The notes beneath the pieces are model-generated. The model did not search any database and was not told the origin of the DNA. It worked only from the letters and a program-made list of their open reading frames with translations. Below are positions 53,661 to 62,321 of a stretch of 64,000 nt of DNA, piece by piece; the first letter of the stretch is position 1, and each line of letters opens with the position of its first letter. The translations under genes and the position numbers were made by a program. This stretch comes from Candidatus Rhodoferax mariagerensis (GTDB lineage: Bacteria; Pseudomonadota; Gammaproteobacteria; Burkholderiales; Burkholderiaceae_C). The stretch covers positions 62,001 through 126,000 of the forward strand of contig JADKAW010000017.1 of assembly GCA_016719055.1 (NCBI GenBank). Direction: 5' to 3'.

Positions 53661-54524
53661 TCAGGACACCGCAGGCACAAGCGCCAAACCACGATGCTGT
53701 GTTTGAGGGTGCGCCTCCCAGTGCACCAATTCGAGTTGACCGCTGGCAGACTCGACCAGCGCGGTGCAGCTCTCGACCCAGTCACCATCGTTGCAATATA
53801 AAACGCCGTTGATGGTGCGCATTTCAGCGCGGTGGATGTGGCCACACACCACGCCATCGTGGCCGCGCCGGTGCGCCTCATTGGCTACTGCCTCTTCAAA
53901 GTCGGTGACGTACATCACCGCTTTCTTGACTTTTTGCTTGAGGTAAGCTGACAGCGACCAATACGACAAGCCGAATCTGGAGCGCCAGTGGTTCAGATGG
54001 CGGTTAAGCCTGAGCGTCAGTTCGTACAGGTTGTCGCCCAGGTAAGCCAGCCATTTGGCACACTGGATCACGCCATCAAACCGGTCGCCATGGGTGACCC
54101 ACAGGCTTTTGCCATCGGCTGTGATGTGAACGGCATCGTCGTGCACCTCGATGTCGCCAAACTGCAACCCGAAATAGCGCCTGGCGAATTCATCATGATT
54201 GCCGGGGATGTAGACAATACGGCAGCCCTTGCGTGCCCGGCGCAACAACTTTTGCACCACATCGTTGTGCAGTTCGGGCCAAAACCAGCGCCGACGCAGT
54301 TGCCAGCCATCGACAATGTCCCCCACTAGGTAAAGGTAGTCGCTCGGGTGGCTCTTGATGAAATCCAGCAGTGCACCGGCCTGGCATCCGGGCGTGCCCA
54401 GGTGCAGGTCTGAAATAAAAATGGCGCGGTAATGCTGGCGCGGTGTGCCGTCGTGATCGTCGGCGTCAGGCGTGTGCAGGCCGCCCATCAGCTGCCCCAT
54501 GGCAGAGAAGTCAGCCCGCATCAT
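53661..54524 (-). CDS. LpxH/PlcP-like metallophosphoesterase
   Basis: A roughly 287-residue calcineurin-like enzyme of the UDP-2,3-diacylglucosamine hydrolase family (COG2908). The metal-binding motifs are FISDLHLGTPG, LYLVGDIVDGW, YIPGNHDEF, THGDRFDG and VCGHIHRAEM, all intact. In other proteobacteria, proteins of this group next to a GT4 glycosyltransferase are the phospholipase PlcP, which turns phospholipids into diacylglycerol under phosphate starvation. That fits its phoD and glycosyltransferase neighbours, but an LpxH role is not excluded. The start is uncertain (ATG 54524, 54521 or 54500); it overlaps the acyltransferase stop by 14 bp. Confidence 0.85.
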   Translation of the reverse strand: MMRADFSAMGQLMGGLHTPDADDHDGTPRQHYRAIFISDLHLGTPGCQAGALLDFIKSHPSDYLYLVGDIVDGWQLRRRWFWPELHNDVVQKLLRRARKGCRIVYIPGNHDEFARRYFGLQFGDIEVHDDAVHITADGKSLWVTHGDRFDGVIQCAKWLAYLGDNLYELTLRLNRHLNHWRSRFGLSYWSLSAYLKQKVKKAVMYVTDFEEAVANEAHRRGHDGVVCGHIHRAEMRTINGVLYCNDGDWVESCTALVESASGQLELVHWEAHPQTQHRGLALVPAVS

Positions 54525-55368
54525 TTCCGAGAAAGTGTTTGCGGTAACGCTGCGGCAGATCATTGATACGCATCAGCATGGGCAAATCGGCGGTGTTGAA
54601 GTCCGGGTCCCACGCCGGTGCACCCAAGATTTTGGCGCCCAAGCGCAAATAGCCCTTGATCAGCGCGGGGGGTTCAACGAGCAGGCTCGAATCAAGCTGT
54701 TCCACCGGCAATGGCAAGCGCGGGCGCACCTGATGCTCGATGGGTGCCAAATGGGTGGCTCTAAGTTGCTGCCAGATACTGGCGGCAACATCACCACTGG
54801 CAATGCCGTTGTGCAGCATCGGGATGCTGGCGCAGCCAATCATGGTGTCGAGTTTGTTGCGTACCATGAAATCAGCCAAGGCACCCCAAAGCGCCATGAT
54901 GACCCCGCCAGTGCGATAGTCCGGGTGTACGCAGCTGCGCCCAAGCTCCACCATGCGTTCGCGCAGACCACGCAGCCGGGTCAGGTCAAATTCGAGGTCG
55001 CTGTAAGTGCTGCCCACCCGCCTGGCTTGCACCGGTGTCAAAAGACGGTAAGTGCCAACCACTTCTGCACTGGCCTGGTCACGTACCAGCAGGTGTTCGC
55101 AGTAGTTGTCAAAAAGGTCGATGTCGTGGCCAGGCACAGGGCTGCTGAGCCTGGCGCCCATTTCCTCAGCAAACACCCGGTACCTCAGGCGCTGAACCTG
55201 GCGGACTTCGTCCTGGTGCTTGGCCCACGAAACCACCAGAGCACCGCGCTCAATCGTTGCCGGCTGGGTTTGGCTGTTGCTTTGAAAGTACTCAACGGGT
55301 CGGTGAAGCAATCCCCTGGGCAGGGACAAGGGGGACAGTGCAAAGGTGGGATTGGGCAGCTCTCTCAT
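54511..55368 (-). CDS. OlsB-like GNAT N-acyltransferase
   Basis: A 285-residue acyltransferase of the hemolysin/ornithine-acyl-ACP N-acyltransferase family. The core is RLRYRVFAEEMGA, YCEHLLVRDQASAEVVGTYR, MVELGRSCVHPDYRTGGVIM and GCASIPM. Members make lyso-ornithine lipid or other N-acyl amino acids. ATG 55368 is chosen because AAGGAGCGAGAA precedes it; the longer open frame has no similarity. It is divergent from lplT. A Pho-box-like site lies 64 bp upstream. No olsA gene follows, unless the acyl transfer is completed elsewhere. Confidence 0.85.
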   Translation of the reverse strand: MRELPNPTFALSPLSLPRGLLHRPVEYFQSNSQTQPATIERGALVVSWAKHQDEVRQVQRLRYRVFAEEMGARLSSPVPGHDIDLFDNYCEHLLVRDQASAEVVGTYRLLTPVQARRVGSTYSDLEFDLTRLRGLRERMVELGRSCVHPDYRTGGVIMALWGALADFMVRNKLDTMIGCASIPMLHNGIASGDVAASIWQQLRATHLAPIEHQVRPRLPLPVEQLDSSLLVEPPALIKGYLRLGAKILGAPAWDPDFNTADLPMLMRINDLPQRYRKHFLGNDAG

Positions 55369-55432
55369 TTCTCGCTCCTTTTGTTGATGGCAAGATGTTG
55401 GCTCAGCTACGTGACATGTTGATGGCGAGTTA

Positions 55433-55450
55433 ATGGCACTTTGGTGACAG
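55433..55450 (-). promoter_or_regulatory. Candidate Pho box upstream of the OlsB-like gene
   Basis: On the minus strand CTGTCAC-CAAA-GTGCCAT: 6 of 7 and 5 of 7 half-sites with a 4-nt spacer, oriented toward the acyltransferase gene. Confidence 0.5.
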
Positions 55451-55582
55451 TGCAACTGGAATACGACAAACGTTTTGCTGGTGCTCAATGCAGGTGTTGC
55501 AGCGATAGTCGGCCTGTCATCACAGCTTCACAGTGGCCTCATGCAATACGCCGTTCTTCAACCATGATTCGGTCAACCACTT

Positions 55583-56827
55583 ATGCCACGTTCTTTTTTT
55601 CTGGTGCTGGCGGTGCAGTTCATCTCGACGCTGGCCGACAACGCCTTGTTGATTGTGTCGATTGCCAGGGTAATGGAGCTGGGCAGCCCCGGCTGGATCA
55701 TTCCAGTCATCAAAATCAGTTTTACAGTGTTTTATGTGGTGCTTGCTCCTGTGGCAGGGCCGATTGCTGATGCGTTTCCCAAAGGGCGGGTGATGCTGGC
55801 TGCCAATTTCTTGAAACTCTGTGCGATTGTTTGGATGATGGTGGGCGCCGACCCCGCGTGGGCCATTGCCTTGGCTGGACTAGGCGCTGCCATTTACGCG
55901 CCAGCCAAATACGGACTCATCACCGAGTTGCTACCAGCCAGAGACCTGGTCAGGGCCAACGGGTTTTTTGAAAGCGTTACTGTCAGTGCCGTGATTTTCG
56001 GCACGGTATTGGGCGGCTTGCTGATCAGCCCCTGGATGCCCGTGTGGACCTTGCCAGCCTGGCTTTCTGGTTCCGGCAACACCAGTACAGCCCTGGTGGC
56101 AGGTATGTTGGTGCTGGTGGCCATGAACGCCCTGGCAACCGTGCTGAGCATTGGGGTGGCTGACAGCGGCGCCCGGTATGAAAAACACTCGATTCACCCC
56201 AAAGCGTTGTTCGTGCGCTTCTGCCGTGAAAACCTGGTGCTGTGGCGAGATCCGACAGGTGGTTTGTCCATGACAGTCACGACCCTGCTGTGGGGCGTTG
56301 GCGCAACACTGCAACTGATCGTGCTACGGTGGGCCAACGAAGCGCTGGGCCTGAGCCTGGCGCAAGCGGCCTACCTGCAAGGCGTGACTGCCGTGGGCGT
56401 GATTGCCGGAGCCGTCCTTGCCAGCCGGTTTGTCAGGTTGGATCAAGCCACTTCGTTACTGCCTATTGGCATCCTGATCGGTCTATTGATGCCGGTCATG
56501 CTGACGATTCATTCGATGGTTCTGGCAATGATTCTGCTGGTCGTGGTCGGAGCGCTGGCAGGCTTTTTTGTGGTACCGATGAATGCCATGTTGCAGCATC
56601 GCGGCTGCCAGCTGCTCACTGCCGGTCGGTCGATCGCAGTTCAGGGCTTCAATGAAAACGGGGGCATGCTGGTAATGCTTGCCATCTACGCGATGGGAAC
56701 GGCTTTGAACATGTCGCTCACGGTATTGGTCTTGGCTTTTGGCGGATTGGTGGCATTGGGTATGACGCTGATTTATCTCTCACGCAAGCGTCAAGTCACT
56801 GTTCGGTGGGTAGCGAAAGGTTTATGA
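55583..56827 (+). CDS. lplT: Lysophospholipid transporter LplT
   Basis: A 414-residue major-facilitator protein with about 12 hydrophobic segments. The N-terminus MPRSFFLVLAVQFISTLADN with AD-N in the first helix, and the loop GRVMLAANFLKLCAIVWMM followed by APAKYGLITELLPARDLVRA, are typical of LplT. It flips lysophospholipids across the inner membrane for reacylation. Here it has no fused Aas acyltransferase. It is placed in a lipid-modification cluster. Confidence 0.92.
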   Translation: MPRSFFLVLAVQFISTLADNALLIVSIARVMELGSPGWIIPVIKISFTVFYVVLAPVAGPIADAFPKGRVMLAANFLKLCAIVWMMVGADPAWAIALAGLGAAIYAPAKYGLITELLPARDLVRANGFFESVTVSAVIFGTVLGGLLISPWMPVWTLPAWLSGSGNTSTALVAGMLVLVAMNALATVLSIGVADSGARYEKHSIHPKALFVRFCRENLVLWRDPTGGLSMTVTTLLWGVGATLQLIVLRWANEALGLSLAQAAYLQGVTAVGVIAGAVLASRFVRLDQATSLLPIGILIGLLMPVMLTIHSMVLAMILLVVVGALAGFFVVPMNAMLQHRGCQLLTAGRSIAVQGFNENGGMLVMLAIYAMGTALNMSLTVLVLAFGGLVALGMTLIYLSRKRQVTVRWVAKGL

Positions 56828-56853
56828 GTTGACCATAACGCAACGACTTCAAA

Positions 56854-56871
56854 CTGTCAAAAAAGGTTCAC
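56854..56871 (+). promoter_or_regulatory. Weak Pho-box-like site before the glycosyltransferase
   Basis: CTGTCAA-AAAA-GGTTCAC: the first half matches 6 of 7, the second only 3 of 7. It ends 34 bp before the start and is given with low confidence. Confidence 0.25.
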
Positions 56872-56905
56872 GAAACCGTTATTTTTGACCTTTAAGCTGC
56901 TGATC

Positions 56906-58156
56906 ATGAATCCAACCGACGACCTGCTGATTGAGTCCTTTGCCGCGCAACCTGCCAGTTTGCGCATCGCGATCGTGACCGAGACCTTCCCACCCGAAGT
57001 GAATGGCGTTGCGATGACGCTGGGGCGCATTGTGACCGGGATGGTACGGCGCGGCCACGCAGTCCAGCTGATCAGACCCCGCCAAAAGCTTGAAAACCCC
57101 ATGCCGAAACTCAATGGCATCGAAGAGATTATCTCGCCGGGTGTCCCTGTTCCAACCTATGGCGAGTTGCGTTTTGGTCTGCCATCCAAGCGGCGACTGA
57201 TCAAACTATGGAGTGCCAGGCGGCCAGACATCGTGCATGTGGTAACCGAAGGTCCGCTGGGCTGGTCTGCGGTGGCGGCCGCTCGCAAGCTGCAGCTACC
57301 AATAACAAGCTCCTTTCATACCAATTTTCAGAGCTACACCCAGCACTACGGCCTGAGTTTGTTCAAGGCACCGATAGAGAGCTACCTGCGCAAGCTGCAC
57401 AACCGAACCCAGGCCACCATGGTGCCGACCCGGGCGCTGATGGATGACTTGCAACATCGTGGCTACGACAACGTGAAATTGCTGTCGCGCGGAGTGGCGG
57501 CTGAGCTGTTTTCACCTGGCAAAAGGTCTCGGTCCTTGCGCAGCCGTTGGGGAGTCACAGACGATGACTTGGTGGTTCTGCTGGTCGGACGATTGGCCAA
57601 AGAAAAAAATGTGGGTTTGGTGATCTCGGCTTTTCGCGCCATCCAGCAAGTCAAACCCAATGCCAAGCTGGTATTTGTGGGCGACGGTCCGATGCGCCAA
57701 ACGCTGCAGGCCATTTGCCCACAAGTGATCTTTGCGGGTGTGCAAAAAGGCGAAGACCTTGCCTCTCACTACGCCTCAGGCGACCTGTTTTTGTTTGCCA
57801 GCTTGACCGAAACCTACGGCAACGTGGTACCAGAGGCGCTGGCCAGCGGACTGGCTGTGGTGTCCTACGCCTGTGCTGCGGCGCAGGAGCTCATCACCAG
57901 CGGCGTTAACGGCATTTTGGTGCCTGTCAATGATGAAGCTGAGTTCGTTACCACCGCAGTCGAAATCGCCAGCGATATCAGAGCACTGGAAACCCTGCGT
58001 CTGGCTGCTGCGCCCAGCGTCGCGCACTTGAACTGGGATGCCATTTTTGACAGCTTTGAGGGGCATCTGCGGCGAGCAGTCGAGAGTGCTTGCGTAGGTT
58101 TCCACTTCGGTAGTCAGACCAGCCCCGCGTCGGTTATGAGCCGCGCCAGTGCATAA
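56906..58156 (+). CDS. GT4 family glycosyltransferase (MgtA/Agt-like)
   Basis: A 416-residue GT-B enzyme. The N-terminal domain is LRIAIVTETFPPEVNGVAMT, with HVVTEGPLGWSAVAAARKLQ and TSSFHTNFQSYTQHYGL. The donor-binding domain is VVLLVGRLAKEKNVGLVISA and FLFASLTETYGNVVPEALAS with the EX7E-type motif. This subgroup transfers mannose, glucose or glucuronic acid to lipid acceptors; Agt, which works with PlcP on diacylglycerol, belongs to it. ATG 56906 is preferred over the upstream TTG. Its last 23 bases overlap the convergent decarboxylase gene. Confidence 0.88.
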   Translation: MNPTDDLLIESFAAQPASLRIAIVTETFPPEVNGVAMTLGRIVTGMVRRGHAVQLIRPRQKLENPMPKLNGIEEIISPGVPVPTYGELRFGLPSKRRLIKLWSARRPDIVHVVTEGPLGWSAVAAARKLQLPITSSFHTNFQSYTQHYGLSLFKAPIESYLRKLHNRTQATMVPTRALMDDLQHRGYDNVKLLSRGVAAELFSPGKRSRSLRSRWGVTDDDLVVLLVGRLAKEKNVGLVISAFRAIQQVKPNAKLVFVGDGPMRQTLQAICPQVIFAGVQKGEDLASHYASGDLFLFASLTETYGNVVPEALASGLAVVSYACAAAQELITSGVNGILVPVNDEAEFVTTAVEIASDIRALETLRLAAAPSVAHLNWDAIFDSFEGHLRRAVESACVGFHFGSQTSPASVMSRASA

Positions 58157-59018
58157 GCGCTTGCCCCATTCGGACGTGCATACCTTCATTCAGTTCGTCC
58201 ATCAGGGTAAATCCCTTGGGAGCCAGCACAATGACGGTGGAGCCATGCTGAAACCAGCCCATTTCTTGTCCTTTGACAAAGCGGGCATCGCAGGCGACTT
58301 CATGGGGTCCGTGGTATCGCAGATGCAACAGCACGTCGAGCCAATGAAGCCGAATGCTGGCTACCAAAATGGCGGCCACCGGTACCAGTGCCACACGCTG
58401 CCCCGCGCAGCCACCTGTGCCTTGCAAGCTCGTGCGGATAAACGCCCGTTCGTTCTTGCAAAACAGCTTCTCAACCCGCTTGAGGGCAATCGGATTGACA
58501 TTCCAGGTGTCGCCCGAAAAATAGCGCACCCGTTCAACCAGACAGTCATAAGGCGCGTGAAAGCGGTGGTACATGCTGGAGGTCAGTCGCAGCGTGACAA
58601 AAGTGCCATCACGCCAGTCGTCCACACCCTCGTACGGCCCGATCAGGTCTTGCAAGGTATACGGGAAACCCTTGGCCTGAAAAACACGGGTGCCTTCAAT
58701 GGGGCCGTGGGCCCCAACGATCGCATCCACCGGGCTGATCATGACATCTGGCGATGCATCCAGCGGGCGGGCGCCCGGCTTGAGTTCCCGTGTAAAGCAG
58801 TCATGCATGCTGGTGAAACGCGACTTTTTGGCCTCACTCAGGTCCAGATCGGTGAAAAACTGCCACGTGGCAATCGACGCATCACGCACCCAAGCTTGCT
58901 CGATCTTGCTAAACCAACCCAAAAACCGGGTCAAGGTGTTGCGCGGCAATCGGTTGGTGAGCAGAAAGTTCAGGTCCTCGTGACCGAGCATTTTTTGAAT
59001 TCGGGTGCGAAGGCTCAT
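58134..59018 (-). CDS. psd: Phosphatidylserine decarboxylase
   Basis: A 294-residue proenzyme that makes phosphatidylethanolamine. The self-cleavage site is QHGSTVIVL (Ser of GST becomes the pyruvoyl group). The SPVDAIVGAHG and SSMYHRFHAPYDCLVERVRY stretches carry the conserved Asp and His residues. Length is normal. It may be a second psd; it is found here between a glycosyltransferase and an aminotransferase and not with pssA. Confidence 0.93.
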   Translation of the reverse strand: MSLRTRIQKMLGHEDLNFLLTNRLPRNTLTRFLGWFSKIEQAWVRDASIATWQFFTDLDLSEAKKSRFTSMHDCFTRELKPGARPLDASPDVMISPVDAIVGAHGPIEGTRVFQAKGFPYTLQDLIGPYEGVDDWRDGTFVTLRLTSSMYHRFHAPYDCLVERVRYFSGDTWNVNPIALKRVEKLFCKNERAFIRTSLQGTGGCAGQRVALVPVAAILVASIRLHWLDVLLHLRYHGPHEVACDARFVKGQEMGWFQHGSTVIVLAPKGFTLMDELNEGMHVRMGQALMHWRGS

Positions 59019-59061
59019 GACTCTTGACCCTGAAATTTGACTTGCATTGAAAGTGTCTCCT

Positions 59062-60741
59062 ATGAATGAAACGATGGATATGACAACGCTGGCGCTTTAT
59101 GGCGGGGGCGCCGTAGCGCTGTGGAGGGTTTTGGCGCGCGCGCGCCAGCGGCTTGAGCTGTCTTTGGCCAAGCATCGGTCGCTGGCGGGGCATCCGCGCA
59201 CAGCGAAGCGTGTGGCTGCTTTATTGCCACGATATGCCTACACCGAAGACCAAATGCTGAGGGTTGACGGTGCGCCAACCGAGATCGTTGCGCTTCGGCG
59301 TGCTGCCTTGGAGCGCATGGTTGATACCCACCAACAAAGATTCGCGAAAAGTGTGGCATGCACCGTCGCTGCAGCAGAAGGCCTGTCCGATTTGCAGTTT
59401 GTCAGCGCCTATCGCACGCCCTTTCAGTTTCAGAATCTGGTCAATAAGGGCCTGAAGATCGCCTCTTTTGTTCAATCGACCCATGGCGTCACCTTGACCG
59501 ATCTGGATGGCAATGAACTCTATGACCTGACCGGCTCGTATGGCGTCAATTTGTTTGGCAATGACTTCTACAAGCATTGCATTGACGAAGGTGCGAATCG
59601 AGTTCGAGAGCTCGGGCCGGTATTGGGCTCTTACCATCCGGTGGTTGTTGACAACATGCATCGGCTGAAACGCATCTCGGGCATGGATGAGGTGACTTTT
59701 CATATGTCTGGCACTGAGGCAGTAATGCAGGCGGTGCGGCTGGCGCGCTACCACACCGGGCGCAAAAAGGTCGTGCGCTTTTGCGGTGCTTACCACGGCT
59801 GGTGGGGCGATGTGCAGCCAGGGATTGGCAACCCCATGGCTGCGCCCGACACCTTCACGTTGTCCGAGATGGGGTCTGACACCTTGCGCGTGCTGCGCAA
59901 GCGCACCGACGTTGCCTGCATTCTGATCAACCCCTTGCAAGCGCTTCACCCCAATGCGGCCGCTGCCAGCGACTCGTCCTTGCTTGACAGCTCGCGCCAG
60001 GCTGGATTTGACAAAGCCAGCTACAGCGCCTGGCTGCAAGCGCTGCGCCAAATCTGCGACGTCAAAGGTATTGCGCTTATTTTTGATGAGGTATTCGTCG
60101 GCTTTCGGTTGGCCCCTGGTGGGGCACAGGAATACTTTGGCGTCAAAGCGGATTTGGTGACTTACGGCAAGACCTTGGGTGGCGGTTTGCCGGTGGGTGT
60201 GGTCTGCGGCAGACGGCCATGGATGAAGCGCTTTCGCGATGAGATACCAGCAGACATCTGCTTTGCCCGCGGCACGTTCAACTCGCATCCCTATGTGATG
60301 GGTGCCATGAATGTGTTTTTGCACTTCCTTGACAGCGCCCAGGCTGACCACCTGTATGCCGGCCTTGACACGACCTGGGACACCCGAGCGACCCGATTGA
60401 ACCAGCGCCTGACAGACGCCCAGGTGCCGGTTCAAGTGGCCAATCTGTCGTCGATATGGACAGTGGTCTACACCCAGCCGGCCTGTTACAACTGGTTGTT
60501 TCAACACTATTTGCGCCTGGAGGGGCTGGCCTTGAGTTGGGTCGGTACCGGCCGCATCATCTTCAGTTTGAACTTCACGCCAAACGACTTTGACCAAGTG
60601 GCGGAGCGCTTTGTACGCGCCGCACAGGCCATGCAGCAAGATGGCTGGTGGTGGCCGGCTGGAAAAAGCAACAAGGACATCAAGCGTCGCATACTGCGCG
60701 AACTGCTTCATGCCAAGCTATCGTCAGACAGGCAAAGGTAG
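59062..60741 (+). CDS. Class III aminotransferase with N-terminal extension
   Basis: A 559-residue PLP enzyme related to glutamate-1-semialdehyde aminomutase. The PLP Lys is in VTYGKTLGGGLPVG, the Asp in LIFDEVFVGFR, and the substrate-cofactor region in FHMSGTEAVMQAVRLARYHT and FCGAYHGWWGD. It is about 120 residues longer at the N-terminus than typical members; this part starts with a hydrophobic TTLALYGGGAVALWRVL stretch and may anchor it to the membrane. It is divergent from psd. The substrate is unknown; a role in making an amino-lipid head group is a guess from context. Confidence 0.85.
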   Translation: MNETMDMTTLALYGGGAVALWRVLARARQRLELSLAKHRSLAGHPRTAKRVAALLPRYAYTEDQMLRVDGAPTEIVALRRAALERMVDTHQQRFAKSVACTVAAAEGLSDLQFVSAYRTPFQFQNLVNKGLKIASFVQSTHGVTLTDLDGNELYDLTGSYGVNLFGNDFYKHCIDEGANRVRELGPVLGSYHPVVVDNMHRLKRISGMDEVTFHMSGTEAVMQAVRLARYHTGRKKVVRFCGAYHGWWGDVQPGIGNPMAAPDTFTLSEMGSDTLRVLRKRTDVACILINPLQALHPNAAAASDSSLLDSSRQAGFDKASYSAWLQALRQICDVKGIALIFDEVFVGFRLAPGGAQEYFGVKADLVTYGKTLGGGLPVGVVCGRRPWMKRFRDEIPADICFARGTFNSHPYVMGAMNVFLHFLDSAQADHLYAGLDTTWDTRATRLNQRLTDAQVPVQVANLSSIWTVVYTQPACYNWLFQHYLRLEGLALSWVGTGRIIFSLNFTPNDFDQVAERFVRAAQAMQQDGWWWPAGKSNKDIKRRILRELLHAKLSSDRQR

Positions 60742-61015
60742 TCGTGAATGAGATACCCCTAGTTCTGCACAGGGTCAGCGCTCTGCCTGGCACGATGAAC
60801 CGTCTGGCAACAACGCGCAAGCCACCCGTCAAACGCTCTGTCAACATCACCTCATTGGCCATCGTTCCAGGATTGCCCGATACCCGGTGTAGGGATCTAT
60901 AACCGATGGTTGACCCCAACAATGCGACTCCCAACACCAGTGCGAGCACTACCCCGATATGGCTGGACAACGGTCGCGGCAATATCGCAAAATGCGATGA
61001 ACTTGTGGGTGACAT
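60680..61015 (-). CDS. Uncharacterised, possibly decayed membrane protein
   Basis: A frame of about 111 residues with one hydrophobic segment (HIGVVLALVLGVALLGSTIG), then a basic stretch without features. It overlaps the aminotransferase end by 62 bp. The start could be 61030 or 61015. I do not recognise it; the N-terminal TM resembles those of several small channel-like proteins, but the rest does not. The 391-bp gap 60742-61132 holds nothing else that I can support. Confidence 0.25.
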   Translation of the reverse strand: MSPTSSSHFAILPRPLSSHIGVVLALVLGVALLGSTIGYRSLHRVSGNPGTMANEVMLTERLTGGLRVVARRFIVPGRALTLCRTRGISFTTTFACLTIAWHEAVRAVCDA

Positions 61016-61132
61016 GGACAATCTCGTCAACTTGATAGTCCACCCCTACTCAAGGGCAGAAGAAAATGCAAGGTAAAACCCTGAGTATCCTGAGCCTGAT
61101 TTGCGACATTTTTATGACAGTGCCGGCTTGGC

Positions 61133-62305
61133 TCACGAATCCGCACCAAACAAATCGCGCGTATAGACCTTGGGCAGCACATCGTCCAGATCATGGGTCA
61201 AGCGGTTGGCAACAATCAGATCAGCCACCTCTTTGAATTCGGTCAGGTCAAGTATCACACGCGAATTGAAAAAGTGCTCTTCATTTAGCATGGGTTCAAA
61301 CACCACAACCTCGACGCCCTTGGCCTTTAACCGTTTCATGATGCCTTGCACGCTGCTGGCGCGAAAGTTGTCACTGCCGGCTTTCATCACCAAGCGATAG
61401 ATTCCCACCACCCGGGGTTGCCGTTTGAGAATGTCAAATGCAACAAAGTCCTTGCGGGTGCTGTTGGCGTCGACCACTGCGCGAATCAGGTTTTGCGGCA
61501 CTTCAGAATAATTGGCAAGCAGTTGCCGGGTGTCTTTGGGCAGGCAATAACCCCCGTAACCAAAGCTTGGATTGTTGTAGTGTTTGCCAATTCGCGGGTC
61601 CAGGCACACACCATCGATGATTTGGCGGGTGTTCAGGTTGAGACTGGCAGCGTAGCTGTCGAGTTCATTGAAGAATGCCACACGCATAGCGAGATAAGTA
61701 TTGGCAAACAGCTTGATCGCCTCCGCCTCGGTGCTTTCAGCAAACAATACCGGCACATCTTTCTTTATTGCGCCTTGTACCAGCAGTTGGGCAAAATGCG
61801 CCGCCCGCTCAGACTGCTCGCCCACCACAATCCGGCTTGGATTCAGGTTGTCGAAGAGCGCCCTACCCTCCCGCAGGAATTCCGGCGAAAAAATGAGGTT
61901 CGAGCAAGTGAACTGCTCACGCATGCGGGCGGTAAAGCCCACCGGAACTGTCGACTTGATGACCACCAGCGCCGTTGAGTTGACTGCCAAGACATCGTGA
62001 ATCACTGATTCAACCGTGCTGGTGTCAAAGTAGTTGGTTTGGGGGTCGTAATCCGTAGGGGTGGCAATGACCACTATCTCGGCCCCTGCATAGGCATCGG
62101 TCTTAGACAGCGTGGCCCTCAAGTTCAAGGGCTTGTGCTGCAAATAGTCTGTGATATCTGCATCCTCGACTGTAGATTGCCGGCTGTTGATCCTGGTAAC
62201 CTTGACCGGATCAATGTCCAAGGCAAGCACCTCGTTGTGTTGGGCCAGTAACACGGCGTTGGACATGCCCACATAGCCCGTGCCAACAATGGTAATTTTT
62301 GTCAT
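61133..62305 (-). CDS. ugd: UDP-glucose 6-dehydrogenase
   Basis: A 390-residue enzyme making UDP-glucuronate. The NAD-binding motif is ITIVGTGYVGMSNAVLLAQ at the N-terminus, and the catalytic Cys is in FGYGGYCLPKDTRQL near residue 258. Length and VVIKSTVPVGFT place it with the short bacterial Ugd group (such as E. coli Ugd). ATG 62305 is used since the Rossmann motif follows directly. UDP-glucuronate could serve capsule or lipid-A modification, or glucuronosyl-diacylglycerol formation by the nearby GT4 enzyme (inference). Confidence 0.95.
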   Translation of the reverse strand: MTKITIVGTGYVGMSNAVLLAQHNEVLALDIDPVKVTRINSRQSTVEDADITDYLQHKPLNLRATLSKTDAYAGAEIVVIATPTDYDPQTNYFDTSTVESVIHDVLAVNSTALVVIKSTVPVGFTARMREQFTCSNLIFSPEFLREGRALFDNLNPSRIVVGEQSERAAHFAQLLVQGAIKKDVPVLFAESTEAEAIKLFANTYLAMRVAFFNELDSYAASLNLNTRQIIDGVCLDPRIGKHYNNPSFGYGGYCLPKDTRQLLANYSEVPQNLIRAVVDANSTRKDFVAFDILKRQPRVVGIYRLVMKAGSDNFRASSVQGIMKRLKAKGVEVVVFEPMLNEEHFFNSRVILDLTEFKEVADLIVANRLTHDLDDVLPKVYTRDLFGADS

Positions 62306-62321
62306 TCGTTGATCTCTTTCC

